Shown here piece after piece: positions 24,048 to 35,953 of a stretch of 64,000 nt of DNA (within the stretch, counting starts at the first letter, position 1; each line of letters begins with the position of its first letter). This DNA is from Cyclospora cayetanensis. Its lineage: Eukaryota > Apicomplexa > Conoidasida > Eucoccidiorida > Eimeriidae. Location: positions 1 to 64,000 of the forward strand of contig NW_020312093.1 of NCBI RefSeq assembly GCF_002999335.1. Direction: 5' to 3'. The notes under the pieces were generated by a model. It was not told the DNA's origin. It saw only the letters and a program-made list of their open reading frames with translations, and searched no databases. The position numbers were made by a program, and so were the translations under genes.

Positions 24048-25450
24048 GTGCATCTGGGAAGGGAGAGGTGGGGAAGGGTGGCGCACAGAGCGACAGCCTC
24101 CGTCCTGCAAGGCAGCCAGGCAGCTGCTGGCTCCCAAGCTCCTCAGTTACTTTACCAACATTTGGTCAGGTCCTTTGATAGCTGCGCGGGAGTGCGCTTC
24201 ACTAGTCTAGAGACGGCTTGCTTTCTGGCTCGCTAATTCGAGCTGCTGGGCTTGCTGAGTAGCGGCGACGCAGACTGGGAGTAGCGTGCAGACAGAGACT
24301 CGCGCGGGGGAGGGCATTGCAAGCCTCAAAAACGGATCGCAAGCGCGGCGCGGGAGGCAGAAAACAGAAAAACAACCCTCTGCCTGCTCGACGTCTGCAC
24401 TCCAGCCACCTAAAATGGTACCTTGAAAAAAAGCCAGACGCGGCGCAAGCAGACACGCGATGAGACGATATTTGACCAGTCAAGCGGGAAGGGGTGTGCG
24501 TGCGCCTCCTCTGTTCGGGAGAGTGGCATCTAGCGATATCCGTCGACGCATAGGTGTGCAGCCTCAGCGTCTCTCCACGACGGCACGCGCGTCAGGCACA
24601 AGTCACCTTGCGGAGAGCTTGGGCGTAGAAACAGCCTCTGGGGAGTGTTGGCGCAAGGGAATCGTCGCGAGATGCAAGAATCGGCAATCGCGTTTATCTT
24701 CCTCCCCCGCTGTGGGATGTGCTGAGAGCTCCTCGGATGTAGGCGGCTCGCCTTCCTGTCTTTCTGCTACTCTGCGTCTGCCTCTAAAGCCTCGGGGCAG
24801 GCCGTGTCTGGAGTGTCTTCGCGCTGTTTCTAAGTACTTTGTGCCTGCCAGCAGCCGCCTCGCCGTACAATGGTTACTCCCTCTCTTTCGTGTTGTTGCA
24901 ACAAAACAAGGCAAGCGGCGGCAGCAGCAAATCCGCCAGCGCCCTTTGTGAAGGGATTGGGGAAAATCAACGGAAGACACGAGAGAAGTCTCGGCGCTGC
25001 TGCAGCAGCAGCTGCAGCCAACACCACCACCACCAGCTGTCGCTACAGTGCCTACTTCAGCAACTAGATAGGGAGGGCATCTTGGGGGAGGCTTTGAGCG
25101 TGGAGGCAGTCTGGCCCTCCCTCTCGCTCGTTCTACGCGACTCCGCATCTTGCGGCACATGTTTCATTTTCGCGAAAGCTCTTTACCCGCTCTGCATGCC
25201 CCATCTCCTTCTGCCCTGGAGACACAACCCACGGTGCTGTCTAGGCTGCACACGCGCGCATACAGCCGAAACAAGCAGCAGCCGCTCTTTGACAGCTGCA
25301 CCGCGCAGCTGTCGAAGAACGCTCGCCGCGCAGCTCCCGCCTCTGAGAAGACTGCCTGACTGCCTGCCTGCCTGCCTGCCTGCATGCGTGCGTGCATGGT
25401 TCCCCTGAGAGCGTCTTCGCCTTTTTGCAGCTGCAACCTGCACCAAAGTT
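24048..25450. other. Convergent 3' region between tepsin and gamma-COP
   Basis: Both genes end towards this interval. The only candidate is a single-exon plus-strand frame, 24460-24951, of 163 residues. It starts from a good ATG with a basic Ser/Arg-rich N-terminus (MRRYLTSQAGRG) but has no recognisable domain and may be untranslated sequence. A short tandem (tgcc)n lies at about 25355-25385. Confidence 0.35.
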
Positions 25451-28400
25451 TTACTCGAGAACAGAGCAGACAGCCTCGCAGATAGTGAGGTCCAGACTCC
25501 GAACTGCGAGACGCAAAAGGCATCCGTCTCCAGGGAACAGGCAAAATGCCTTTGCCAGCACTTGCTGCCCACCCACAAAAATACCCGAAAGCAGCAGCTC
25601 GTGGCTGCTGTTGTTGCTGCCAATCGCTTCCGTGCCTTCGCAAGGAGCCATGTGGAGAGCTCCCAGGAGAGCGTCGACTGCGGCAGCCGGTGAGGGGAAG
25701 GGCAGAGACAGCTTGGTGAGCGCCTCAGCCTCCTCTAAGGACTGCCACACGGCTGCAAACTGGCCTTGAGGCACTGCACAAGCACCTGCAGGCAAGGCGC
25801 CAACAAAACAGCAAAAGAGGCGAAGCCTCAGGAGTGTAGAGGGGGAGGAGGAGCAGCAGCAGGGAAGGAGGGGAGTAGAGGGCGGGCAGAGAAAGGGAAT
25901 GACAGACAAGGAGGGGAGTAGAGGGAGGGTAGAGAAAGGGGAAAGCAGACAAGGAGGGGAGTAGAGGGAGGGTAGAGAAAGGGAATGACAGACAAGGAGG
26001 GGAGTAGAGGGAGGGTAGAGAAAGGGGAAAGCAGACAAGGAGGGGAGTAGAGGGAGGGTAGAGAAAGGGAATGACAGACAAGGAGGGGAGTAGAGGGCGG
26101 GTAGAGAAAGGGGAAAGCAGACAAGGAGGGGAGTACAGGGAGGGTGGAGAAAGGGAATGACAGACAAGGAGGGGAGTAGAGGGAGGGTAGAGAAAGGGGA
26201 AAGCAGACAAGGAGGGGAGTAGAGGGAGGGTAGAGGAAGGGAATGACAGACAAGGAGGGGAGTAGAGGGAGGGTAGAGAAAGGGAATAAAGGAGGGTTGT
26301 AGCAAAGTGCGCTGCCGCGGGCAAAAAGTGATTGATTTGTTTCTCTTTCGCAGTTGGCATGCTTGCTCCCTCTCCGAGCCATCCAGCCGCGATGAGTACC
26401 CCGATGCGAGAGCACTTCTTCTCCGTCTGTGTCTGTGTGTGTGTGTGTTTTTGTGTATGCGTTTCTCTCTCTGTTTCTCTCTCTCGCTTTGTCTGTCTCT
26501 CTCGCTCTGTCTGTCTCTCTCTCACTGTCTGCCTGTCTCTGTGTGTGTCTGCGACTGCGCAAAGAACTTACGAATGAAATGCGTCGGCGTGATAGAGACG
26601 GGTTCTAGAGGATACTCGTCGCTGCATCCGAAGTCTTCTTCCGCCTCTCGCAAGACAAACGTCAAGGCTGCGGGGATCGAGGCACAAGTCAGCAAAGCCG
26701 AAGCGCGATTGCCTGCAGCGACTGGGGAAGTCGGCACGAGGAGGATGTAGCTGCTGCGGCAATCTCCCGGAGCGAGCAGAGGCACTGGCAGACAAGAAGC
26801 TGACTGCCAGGGAGTATCCGCTAGAGAAAGTCGCGGCAGCACATCAGCCAAAGTTTGGCTCTCGAGAGTGTTTCTGATTCTCCACTCCATCAGAACGCAG
26901 ACGGACGACTCTGAGGCGCCAACTTGCGTTTTGGCATGCCTTTTGCTGAACACGTGAAGAACGGCTTCCACGCCGTACTCCGCCTCTTCCTCGGTAAGCA
27001 GCTGAGCAGTGCACGACGCATGCAGAACGGCGCGCTCTCCGCTGCTCGCAGCCTCCGCTGCTTGACGGCTGTCTAAGGAGTCTAGAATTCGCACCAGCTC
27101 CTGCTCTCGCTCCGAAGCAGCCAGCACGCCTGTCACCCCCCCCTCCCCCCCCCTCGGCAGGAGGCTCAATCCGCTGGTTGCAATCAGCAAGTGGGCGTCA
27201 TCGACGGCTCCGTGTGCTGCTGCTTGTGCCGCAGCTTGAGCTGCTGCTCCTCCTGCCGCCATCTGCTGCAGCTGCTGCTGCTGCTGCTGCTGCAGCTGCT
27301 GCTGCTGCTGCTGATAGGTAGCCTCGGTAGGGAAGGTCTCCGGACGAATGAGGACGTTTGCAGTTTCCTCCTGCTGCAGCTGCTGCACGAGCGCGCTGCA
27401 GAGACACTCCAGCGCTACGGGAGGTTCTTCCTGCAGCATGTCTGCGATATCGCCATCTGCCGTGCTCGCAGTGCTCCTGGCATCTTCGCCGTCTCCGCCG
27501 ACCTGCTGCTGCGCCGTCTTCTGCTGCAGTGAGAGGACGCGGTGCATGGCGAAAGCTCGATCCCGCACTTCGTCGTCGGGATCTGTCGCAGCCGTTACAG
27601 CGAGCAGCAGCAGCACGTCGTCTCTCTTGCTGCTGCAGCTCTTTCCCACCTTTGCGAGAGCATCGACGCCGGCTGCGCGGACAGATGAGGTTTCGAGGGC
27701 GATCCTGTTGAAGATGTGCCGCAAATACTTGCCGCTGCTGCTGCTGCTGCTGCTGCTGCTGCCGGCAAGGGAGGCTAAGGAGACGCCCCCCCCTCCTTGA
27801 GGCGCGCTGCTCCCCCCTTCACTCCACGTGGCAGCCTCGTCTCCGAGGAGACAGAGAACCTTGCTGCACAGCGAGGGGTACTCGCAGTCCTCTATGAACT
27901 CGCAGAGGAAGGAGAGACAGGCTTCTCGCGCTGCTGGCACTTGCTTCAGCAGCACCAACAGCGCCTTGATGGCTGCCGTCTTCACGGTTAGCGAACCCTC
28001 CTCCCTCAGACAAGCCGACAGGAAGGCGAGGAGCGGCTTGTGCTTCTTCGGATACAGGAGAGACAGCGAAACCACGGAGGCTATGAGGGAGAGCTTGAGC
28101 GGCTCCGAGGCTGCGGCATCCGTCGCCAAGGAAGACACCAAGCGCATGAGCCGATCTATGCTGCTCTCACTCGCCGTCTTGAGGAGCACTGCGACGGCAG
28201 TCGCAGCAGCCATCTTGTTGCTGCCGCTCAACACAACCTCGAGGGCAGACCCCGTAGAAGACAAGTAAGGACGGCAGCACGCGAATCCAGAGAGCTGCGA
28301 CAGCGTTCGGGTTGCAGCGAAGCGAGCAGCGCTTTTGCCGCTGCTGCAGAGCAGCGACAAGGCGCCAAACGCCTGAGTCATATCGTAGGTGAGCAAACGG

Positions 28401-29392
28401 CTGTACCCATGCCATCGACCTGCGAAGACACCTGCACCTGTCGCTGCAGCAGACTGCTGCTGCTGCTGCTCTTGCGCTGCAGCGGACAGCGTGCAGAGGG
28501 CGCGTGCCGCTTCCAGCACGATCATTTCGTTGCTGCTGCGGAGCGCCTCCTCCACGAATTGCAGCAGGAGAGCATGCATCCTAGGATCTGCCTCGCGTTG
28601 CAGCAAGGCGCTTGCACACCGAACGAGCACAGCCTCGGAGACAGGAGCCTTCGAGGCGCCTTGCACAGCGCCTGCAACGGCCTTTATTTGCGCCGTTCGA
28701 TCACTCTGCTTCAGCAGCAGGAGCAGCAGCAAGGCGTGGACGGAAGCGAAGGGAGCAGCGGAGGCAATGCACCCTTGCGCCTCGCCGCTCCATCTTTTGA
28801 CGGCTTCAGGAGCCACGGAGAGCAGCGCAATGCCACACAAGGATGCTGCAGAAGCCACGGTAGAAGATGCGTCCGTGAAGGCAGTCCTCACGTAGCGCTC
28901 CGTCTGCGCAGTCACTGCAGCGTCTGCCAACGTGCAGAGACAGCGCAGCGCTGAGGCGCGAAAATTCGGATTGGCGTCAGTGGCATCGCGTGTCAGGGAG
29001 GACGTCACCACGAAGCCTTCCGACGAAGACACAGGCAGTCGCCGCAACAGCAAATAAACAAGCCCACGCAAATGCTCGTCTCGGCAGTGAAAGAGGCGCG
29101 TAAGGCCAAAGAAGAGGACGCTGGTTTCTTCCGCCGTCAACTGCACGCCTTGCTGCAGCAGATACAACACCTTCGCCACGACGCGAGCGCAGCAGACAGG
29201 ATCTGCGGGCGAAACTGAGAAGCAGCGAGCATCCTGAAGCACTTTGCCCTTGTCTGTCCCCTCCAGAGAGCCGCTCAACAGACCCCTGGAAGAAGGCAGA
29301 ACGCCTTTGGAAGAATTTCCAACTCCGAAGGACGGCAGATCCAGCTGCAGCGTGCGCTGCAGCTTGGAGCGAAACGTAGATGCGTCGAGCAT
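25451..29392 (-). CDS. Coatomer subunit gamma (COPI coat)
   Basis: Gamma-COP is part of the COPI coat that carries vesicles from Golgi to ER and within the Golgi. Model: complement of 26572..29392 and 25451..25773, about 1047 residues (about 874 in human; the excess includes Gln, Ser and Ala insertions). The adaptin-like trunk starts KVLQDARCF, the family's 'AVLQEARVF', followed by VVAKVLYLLQQG, GLTRLFHCRD, VVTSSLTRDATDANPNFRAS and ALRCLCTLADA. HEAT repeats follow through the centre. The appendage domain includes YGVEAVLHVFSKRHAKTQV and, in the last exon, LLGALHMAPCEGTEAI, then SSHELLLSGIFVGGQQVLAK, matching human 'FLGMHPCERSDKV...THTLLLAGVFRGG'. The exon-1 start is uncertain: the frame stays open to about 29505, so ATG 29392 may be internal and an upstream exon is possible. 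The acceptor at 25773 could instead be 25788. The single intron holds a minisatellite. Confidence 0.9.
25855..26290. repeat. 43-bp minisatellite, ~10 copies, in gamma-COP intron
   Basis: The purine-rich unit acaaggaggggagtagaggg-agggtagagaaaggg ends alternately in gaatgacag and gaaagcag-type variants, giving an 86-bp higher-order pattern. Because 43 is not a multiple of 3 and the minus strand of the unit has no stop, all three minus frames are open and give Pro/Leu/Ser-rich artefact ORFs of more than 240 residues. Confidence 0.95.
26425..26560. repeat. Pyrimidine-rich TCTG/TG simple repeat
   Basis: Runs of tgtgtg and tctctctgtctg lie beside the gamma-COP donor site at 26571, inside the same intron as the minisatellite. 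Confidence 0.9.
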
Positions 29393-29557
29393 CCTGAGAC
29401 AAAGGCTGCCACCGATGGGCTCCACCGTAGACGCAGCCGGAAGAAGCGCGGAGGAGGAGGAAGAAGAAACGAGGTCGCTCTTCCAGAAATAGCACTCTCG
29501 CTGTGTCTGGAAAAGGCGCTATCACGGATCTCGAGATGATGAAAGCGCTAGCAGAGG

Positions 29558-29698
29558 CTGTTGCTGTTGTTGTTGCTATTGCTGCTGTCACTGCTGCTGT
29601 TGCTGTTGGTGCTGCTGTTGCTGTTGCTATTGCTGCTGTTGCTGTTGCTACTGCTGCTGTTGCTGCTGTTGGTGCTGCTGCTGCTATTGACAACAACA
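29558..29698. repeat. (GTT/GCT)n trinucleotide tract
   Basis: Imperfect repeats of gctgttgctattgctgctgt lie upstream of gamma-COP. No coding use is supported. Confidence 0.9.
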
Positions 29699-30343
29699 AC
29701 GGAGCCAGGAAGCGGCTCGCCGGCGGCGATGCCGTACGAAGCGGGAAGTGCAGAACGTGATGAAGAGATGAAAAACGCCTGTCTGTACACCCGAACGCAG
29801 GGAGCAGGAGGAGGCTGAAGGCCTACAACCCAGCGCTGCGGTGCAGACGCTGTCTATTGACTTGGCTTCACCGAAGCACACGAGTCGTGAGATATCGTCT
29901 GCTTTCTCTGCAAGGCGGTCAGTCACGCAGCTTGCTGTACGGTTCGCGTGCAGCTGCTGCCCTTGCCTCTGCTGTTGCTGCTGCTGCTGCGCTTGGCACC
30001 GAAATACAGCGGCCAGCCGGGGACTAGAAAGCCTTCAGGTGTCAACAGAGACTTTTTCGGCAGACAGGAATCTTTTTTGGAGGCGCTGCGCTTCCCTAGA
30101 AGCTGCTTTGGCCGCTGTGTCTCGGCTGTCTTGCTGCTGCTGCTGTCGTCGCCGCTGCGCAGCGGCAGCTGACTGCTCGTATCTGGAGAGGTCTTCCGCA
30201 GCAGCTCGCTGCGCAGTTTCTTCAAAGCCCACAAAAACCCCTAAAAAAGAAACTCTAGTGTCATTATTGCGCTTTTTAGCGAGCTTTTTGCGTGCGCCTA
30301 TCTGGGAGAGGGGGGCAACAGTTGCAGCTGGCGCCTCTCACGG

Positions 30344-30344
<1 letters not shown>

Positions 30345-30391
<47 letters not shown>
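30345..30391. repeat. (CTG)15 tract
   Basis: A perfect run of CTG lies between gamma-COP and the small membrane-protein gene; its coding status is unknown. Confidence 0.95.
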
Positions 30392-30393
<2 letters not shown>

Positions 30394-30932
30394 CTGTCGT
30401 GCATGCAGCTGGCCAAGCTGGTTTCGTTGGCTGGTTAGGAGGCGCAACAGGCTTGCCTCCTGAACCGTGTGTTGCTGTTGTTGCGCTTCTTGTTCGTCTG
30501 CAGTATCTTAGAAGAACGCGTGGAGGCTTTCTGCTTCCTGTGCCTTCTGACTGCCTGCGTAACCCGCCAGGGAGAGTCGCTCTTGGTTCCCCCTTTTGGT
30601 TCCCGTCCGCCGATCGGCGTTGGAATGCTCCCCATGATTCAAACTGCAGCAGCAGCGGCAGCAGCGGATAGCAGCGGCAGCAGCGTGTAGCAGCGGCAGC
30701 AGCGGATAGCAGCGTTCCTGCCGCTCCCTGCTGTGCTTTTCCGACAGCTGTGCTGGCAAGCCTCTTGCAGGACTGCTCCTGATGAGCTCTCTGCCACGCC
30801 ACGCATACAGAGAGTGAGGGTACACGTTGGGGGAAACACAGTGCCTCACACGGTGGTCTGTCGTGGTGAGTACAGACACCCCAGTTCCAGCGACTAAACC
30901 CCCTTCTGCAGATCCAGCAGCTCGTGAGAACG

Positions 30933-31497
30933 ATGGTCGGCTCCCGTTATAAGCCCTTCCAGTTTATTTGGAATCGGTGAGGCTGCAACGCACTGCACTT
31001 GCTCGGAAACGCTGCCGCTGGAGTCTTTCTTCGGCTGGCTGCCTTGCTCGCTGTTCGTCCGCCACGCTACACTGCGCCTTTACGCAAGATGCCTCTACCT
31101 GGGAATATTCCACTTGGCAGGTGATGGAGTCGGGAGGGATGTGCGCCTCGTGGCTTTTCAGATTCAGCTACAGCGCCTTCCACATAAGACGCGAGCGACT
31201 CTACGATCGCCTCTACGCAGTTGTCGCAGCCACCATGATCGCCTTTACTGTATTTCAGGGTAACTGCTTGAGCGACTCTCCTCCCTTTCACTTCTGAGCG
31301 AAAATGTGTCTCCTCCTCCTCTGGCTGAGCAGCCTGGAGCAGCCTGGCGGGCACTGTGGCAGCACTCGAGAACTCCAAGCGCTCAATATGTCGAGAGTCG
31401 TTTGTGTGCCGCAGGCGCAAACATCGTCTACATATGGCAAGACGCAGTGCACCACAACTACAGACACTACCTTCTCAAGGAGGTGCTGCAGCGTTGA
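30933..31497 (+). CDS. Small single-pass membrane protein, unknown function
   Basis: Model: 30933..30976, 31024..31259, 31415..31497; phases agree and give 120 residues. The N-terminus reads MVGSRYKPFQFIWN. The centre has STWQVMESGGMCASWLFRFS then FHIRRERLYDRLY, followed by one hydrophobic helix (AVVAATMIAFTVFQ). The C-terminus reads ANIVYIWQDAVHHNYRHYLL and KEVLQR. The small size, basic charge around one helix and aromatic content resemble accessory subunits of mitochondrial inner-membrane complexes, but that is inference and no family is recognised. The first intron is short and its acceptor (ctggag at 31023) is weak, so the middle of exon 2 could begin later. The last two junctions use ordinary GT..AG sites. 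Confidence 0.55.
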
Positions 31498-31573
31498 GTT
31501 CCTATGCGCATGCAGTCGAAAGCGACATACACATCCCTCTTGCCTGTCTTCCTTCCCCCCGACTGCGCGCGTG

Positions 31574-31637
31574 TAGTAGTCGTAGTCGTAGTAGTCGTGA
31601 TAGTCGTAGTAGTCGTAGTCGTAGTAGTCGTAGTAGC
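31574..31637. repeat. (TAG/TCG)n trinucleotide repeat
   Basis: Repeats of gtagtcgtagtagtcgtagt lie just 3' of the small membrane-protein gene. Confidence 0.93.
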
Positions 31638-32117
31638 ATGGAATCTCGGTACAGTTGCCCCTCGTCTGAGGCTGCAGGCTTTGGCTCTCTTGCCGGAAAT
31701 TTGTGGTGTATGTACTGCAGAAGACGCGAAAAGAACTGGCGGAAATGATCCGAGTGGCGCGCGAAGAGGGCAGACTTCCGCCTGCTCCCAGCAGCGGAGG
31801 CAACTGAGGCTTGCCCTCGAACTGCGCTGCGCTAGTGGCTCGAAAAAAAGCCGCAGTGGGACTAATGGCTTGCTGTAGCTTGCTGTAGCTTGCTACAGCT
31901 CGTCGGCGAGTAAAAGTAGACGTGTGTGGCACCGAGGGTTTTGCTGCGTCAGGCGCATGATCAAAATGCTTGTTTTCTTGTCTGCTGTCGAAACGAAGGC
32001 TTGGGGTGGGTGTGTTTAGCGGTTATTTGCACATGGCTCTGCGTGCTTCATTGTAGTAGCAGCAGAAGCAGCCGTCCGCAACAGCTATGGCTGTGAGCAT
32101 CAACTTTCGTTGATTTC

Positions 32118-32161
<44 letters not shown>

Positions 32162-33254
32162 GACGCCAGACGGCCTATAGGGATCCTACGGCAACTTGCA
32201 GCTTCGTGCTCCTTCTGTAACTCGCCAGCGACTAGAGGGATTCTTTAGGACGTGCGGCTTTTTGGAGTGGGGTGTGTGTACGCTTGTATCTATGCAAGGC
32301 GGGTAGGGAGATGCAAGAGGTATGCGGAGGAGGGAAGCAGCAAGTGTGAGGGGATCGATCACGCAAAGCGCAGCGGCTGCAACGTACGCGGGGGAAGAGA
32401 TGAATTGCAAACGCACTGAGGAGAAGGCAAGCACACATGGGGGCAACGGCACGCACTGCTTGGATATACCAAGAGGAGGCAGAGCGTAGCTGGTAGTAGG
32501 GGGCACTGCGAGAAACAAGGGGGCAGTGACGAGTGTGTATGTAGAGGCGGTAGATGATGGTCGAGAGAAATAGGGAGGAAGTGAGGGCGTAGAAAGGATT
32601 CTCGGCGGTAATTTGATGCGGGGAGAAAAGGAGACAGGCTTAGAAAACAAGAAGCAAGTGGACCCCCAGCAAGCGGCTTGGTAACGGTTCTAGGGAGACG
32701 TGTAGTGCAAACTGTCGGCAGCGCCTCACTGTGAAGGCAGTGAGGCGCTTCGAGAACGCAGAAACGGCAGCTGTATCCTCACAGAAGCGTGCTGCTCCAT
32801 TGTTACTAGAGTAGGAGGGCTTGACTGCGGTATTCCTGCTCCAGCGACTGCAGGGGATGGTTGTTCATGAAACAGCCGGTGGTCCTTTGCTCACCACTGT
32901 AGCAGCAGCAGCAGCTGTGCTGCTCCGTCTGCGGCTTGTGTGCTTCTGCGCTTGAGCAAAGACACCCCCAGGCAGAAGCAAAGTGTAATTCGATGATTTT
33001 GAGTCTCCCAGTCGTCAGCTTTCCGAACTCGCAATCGCGTTGCTGCTGCTGACGCGGCAGCTGCTGCCCTGCCTGCCGCGCAGCAACACCAGAGTGTTCG
33101 TACACCCCACACCCGCACCAGCAGGTCGCGAGGGAGGCGAACGACGGAAGTGGCGCTTCCTTTTGCTGCCTTTGCTATCCAACGACCCCAAATCTGTAGC
33201 GGGTGCCTTCTCCAGTGTTCATGAACTGCCACGCGCCTTGAATCGCCCCTCCAG
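31638..33254. other. Interval without a supported gene
   Basis: Apart from the (GA)n tract, it has a 154-residue Pro/Ser-rich minus-strand frame (32186-32650) with no domain and an 11-bp inverted repeat (agcgcctcact/agtgaggcgct) at about 32715-32745. The region 33.0-33.25 kb probably contains a 5' exon of the next gene. Confidence 0.4.
32119..32161. repeat. (GA)n dinucleotide repeat
   Basis: About 20 perfect GA units lie in an otherwise gene-free interval. Confidence 0.97.
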
Positions 33255-34663
33255 ATCACGTGCCAGTGCGCGCTGCAGAAGAACCTCCACGACACTGCAG
33301 CGTCAGTCCCGGAGCTGCGCAGCAGCTCTGCAGCCGCTGCATGCAGCATTTGCGAGACAAGTCGCATCCGAGCAACGAACGCCTCCAACAGATGACACGA
33401 CCAGCGGAGCACCCCCCCAAGCGAACAGCCAGCAGCTTCCTCCAGCAGCCTCCGTTGCAATCCAAGAAGCTGCACCACGGAACCACAGTTTCAAGTGCAG
33501 CGGAAGCTGACTCTGGCCCCCGCCTCAGTACCACATGCAGCGAGGAGGGCAGTGCGTCTCCTGTCTCCGCAGCAGCAGCAGCGGAGCTCCCCACACCTGA
33601 TGCAGCGGCAGCAGAGGCTGCCGCTGCAATGGCTGCCGCTACAACGCCCTTCCTTCCCGCATGGGGACCAAGCCAGCTTGTGCAGCTGAGAGAAGCTGCG
33701 CAATCTCTTTTCGCCGCTCACCGCCTCACGCTAAAAGTAGTCCCCGTCGCCTCAGGAAACTCCCCCGAGAACGCTCCCAAGCGGCACAGTGGAAAAGAAG
33801 CGCATGAGCAGCAGCAGCAGCAAGAGCAACAACAGCAGGACGAGGAAGAGCGGCAGCAGAAGGTTCTTGCAACCCTTCATCAGCAGCAACTTCGCAACCT
33901 CCGAGAGTACTTGCCTCGCCGAATCAGCGAAAACATCTCCTTCTCCCTGTCGGAAGCGAATGTGCCGCACAGCAGGAGAAACAACTGCCTTCCGCTGCAG
34001 ATGCTTCCCTCCATACACCCCTCACGCAAAGTACCCTCCACAGTCCTTCACGCCGCTGCAGCGGCTGCGGAAGCTGCTGCAGCAAAAGTTCAACAGGAGG
34101 CGGCAGCAAAACAGCAGCAGGGGGAAAAGGAGGACCGCAGGCTGGATCCCGACAGCAGCAGCAGCAGCCATATGCGGGAAGACTATTCAACGGCAAGAGC
34201 GCGGGAGGACAAGACAGCAGCAGCAGCAGCAGCAGCAGCAGCTGCAGCAGCAGCAGCAGCAGTCCTCGCGGGGGCGCGCAGCGGAAGCAAGAAGCAGTTT
34301 AACGTGGAGCAAAAGAGGAAGCTGCGATCCTTGCAAGAGGCGTTGCGGGAGAAGAGCTTTTCTGGCTTCTGGCTGTTGCTTTTGACGAACAAGTATCGTT
34401 TGCAGCAGCAGAAGCAGCAAGAGCAACAAGAAATCAGCGGGGAGAGCTGCGGCAAGGGCATGTCGACAGCGGCTGCAGCAGCGGGAGGGCAGCTGAAGCG
34501 GCTGGTAGTGTGTGGCGCTCTCATTGAAATCCTGGAGAATGACGAAAGGCAGCTCCAGGCTCTTTGGGCATGCCCTAATCTTAGCAGCAGCAGCACTCGC
34601 CTGTTGCTGGATGTCTTTCTCCGAGTAGCTGCAGCAGAAGCCTTTGCTACCACGAGCGCGGAT

Positions 34664-34695
<32 letters not shown>

Positions 34696-35557
34696 AAGCA
34701 GCAAAAGCAGCAGCAAAAGCAGCAGCAAGAGCAGCAGCAGTTTTCCTGGCCTTGCGGGGGAGCCGAAGAAGTCTTCCAAGAAGAAGGATTTGCGGAAAGA
34801 AAAGCAGGAGGAGCTGCGAGAGGCGGCAGCGGGGGGCAAGAATCACGAGGATGATGGCGAGGGAGGAGAAGAAGAGGGAAGAGGGGGGAGAGACAAACGA
34901 TGGCAGCGACTCGTTATGCTGCAGCCAGTGCCAAAGGAGCAGCCGCGAAAGCTTTTGTTCGCTTCCTGCAGTGACGTCTTCGACTGGCCTCGCCAGGCAG
35001 CTTTTCTCGTAGCCTCACCGCAGCTGCAGGGTTGGCAGCTGCACTGCGAGCTGCTTGCTGCAGATGAAGAGGCTGCCGCGGATGCTTCTGCCGCCTCCGC
35101 TTCTGCCTCAGCAGCGATCACGCATGCCGATCAAGGCTTCGGCCCCCAGTTCGCGGAAACATGCCCTTGCAGAGACATCGTGGCGGCAGCCGTGGAGGCA
35201 GCAGCTTCTTCCCACGAGCGCCACTACTTCTTCGCAGTGACAGAGGGTTCGCTGCTGCAGCGCATTCCAGCGCAGCGGCAGCGGCAGCAGCTGCTTGCCG
35301 AGCTAACCCCGCATCAGAGAGCTTTGCTGCCTCCCGGATGGAAACAGCAGAAGGGCTGGATCGACGATCTGCAGCACCTCGCGGCAGCTGCGCTCGCCGC
35401 GAACGCTGCAGCTGAGGTGTATGCACACCTCCCGCTGCTGCCGCAGCTCCTCGATCTTCCCCCCAGCTCCCTCTCCGAGGACGAGTTTTGCGGGCTTGAA
35501 ACAAGCGCTGCACTGGCAGTGCATGCAAAACTGCAGGAATATGCGGCTACTACATGA
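33255..35557 (+). CDS. Large low-complexity-rich protein, last exon, unknown function
   Basis: A long exon opens at a good acceptor (cgcccctccag, 33244-33254) and runs 767 codons to TGA. No ATG is suitably placed, so at least one upstream exon is missing. The protein alternates low-complexity insertions (poly-Gln ~33810, poly-Ala ~34215, poly-Ser ~34660) with ordered segments: LRNLREYLPRRISENISFSL; VEQKRKLRSLQEALREKSFS followed by GFWLLLLTNKYR; KRLVVCGALIEILENDERQL; RKLLFASCSDVFDWPRQAAF; and a C-terminal helical region ending LETSAALAVHAKLQEYAATT. I do not recognise the ordered parts. The Ser and Ala runs use the same CAG repeat in different frames. The coding assignment is strong because of length and ordered segments; the function is open. 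Confidence 0.7.
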
Positions 35558-35916
35558 ATGACATGCGATTTACTGCGAGCCCCTCCCCCCTACTCTCCCC
35601 GCTGCCTTTTACCCCCTCTCCTCACCCCACGCAAGGCGCTTGCTCTCGACCATCTCGCCAGCTCGTTCTGCTCCCCTCCTCAACAGCAAACAGCGACGGC
35701 ATCTCGGCTGCTCCTGTGGCGGGGTTGTGCAGCTCTTACACCCGCAGTGTCTTCCGCCTGAAGTAGCGGCAGCGCATGCAAGTCCGTCCGATTCGTCTTG
35801 ATCTTTTCTGCTAAAAGGTGTCTTCGCGCGAGGAACCTGTGTGCTCGCTGCACCCGGATGTATGTGTCTAATGTAATCACGTTTTGTTTACGTGTACGAT
35901 GGCCAGCAGCAAGAGA

Positions 35917-35953
<37 letters not shown>

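Larger units (their letters stand above)
29393..30932. other. Upstream region of gamma-COP, repeat-rich
   Basis: This holds a GCT/GTT trinucleotide tract (29558-29698) and a (CTG)15 tract (about 30345-30391). Minus-strand frames at 30035-30232 (coil-like) and 30338-30802 look partly protein-like but cannot be joined or assigned. Either may be a 5' exon of gamma-COP or a small separate gene. Confidence 0.35.

Noticed and set aside
25451..26562. Three long overlapping minus-strand ORFs rich in Pro, Leu and Ser
   Set aside because: They are produced by the stop-free 43-bp minisatellite. Only the part below 25774 is coding, as the last gamma-COP exon.
28977..29699. 240-residue Ala/Thr-rich minus-strand ORF
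   Set aside because: It is a shadow frame of gamma-COP and of the GTT/GCT tract upstream.
32186..32650. Pro/Ser-rich minus-strand ORF of 154 residues
   Set aside because: It has no domain, no convincing start context and no neighbouring exons; composition follows the local purine-rich plus strand.
34183..34846. Leu-rich 218- and 219-residue minus-strand ORFs
   Set aside because: They are the antisense of CAG tracts in the plus-strand gene at 33255-35557, which has ordered segments in its own frame.
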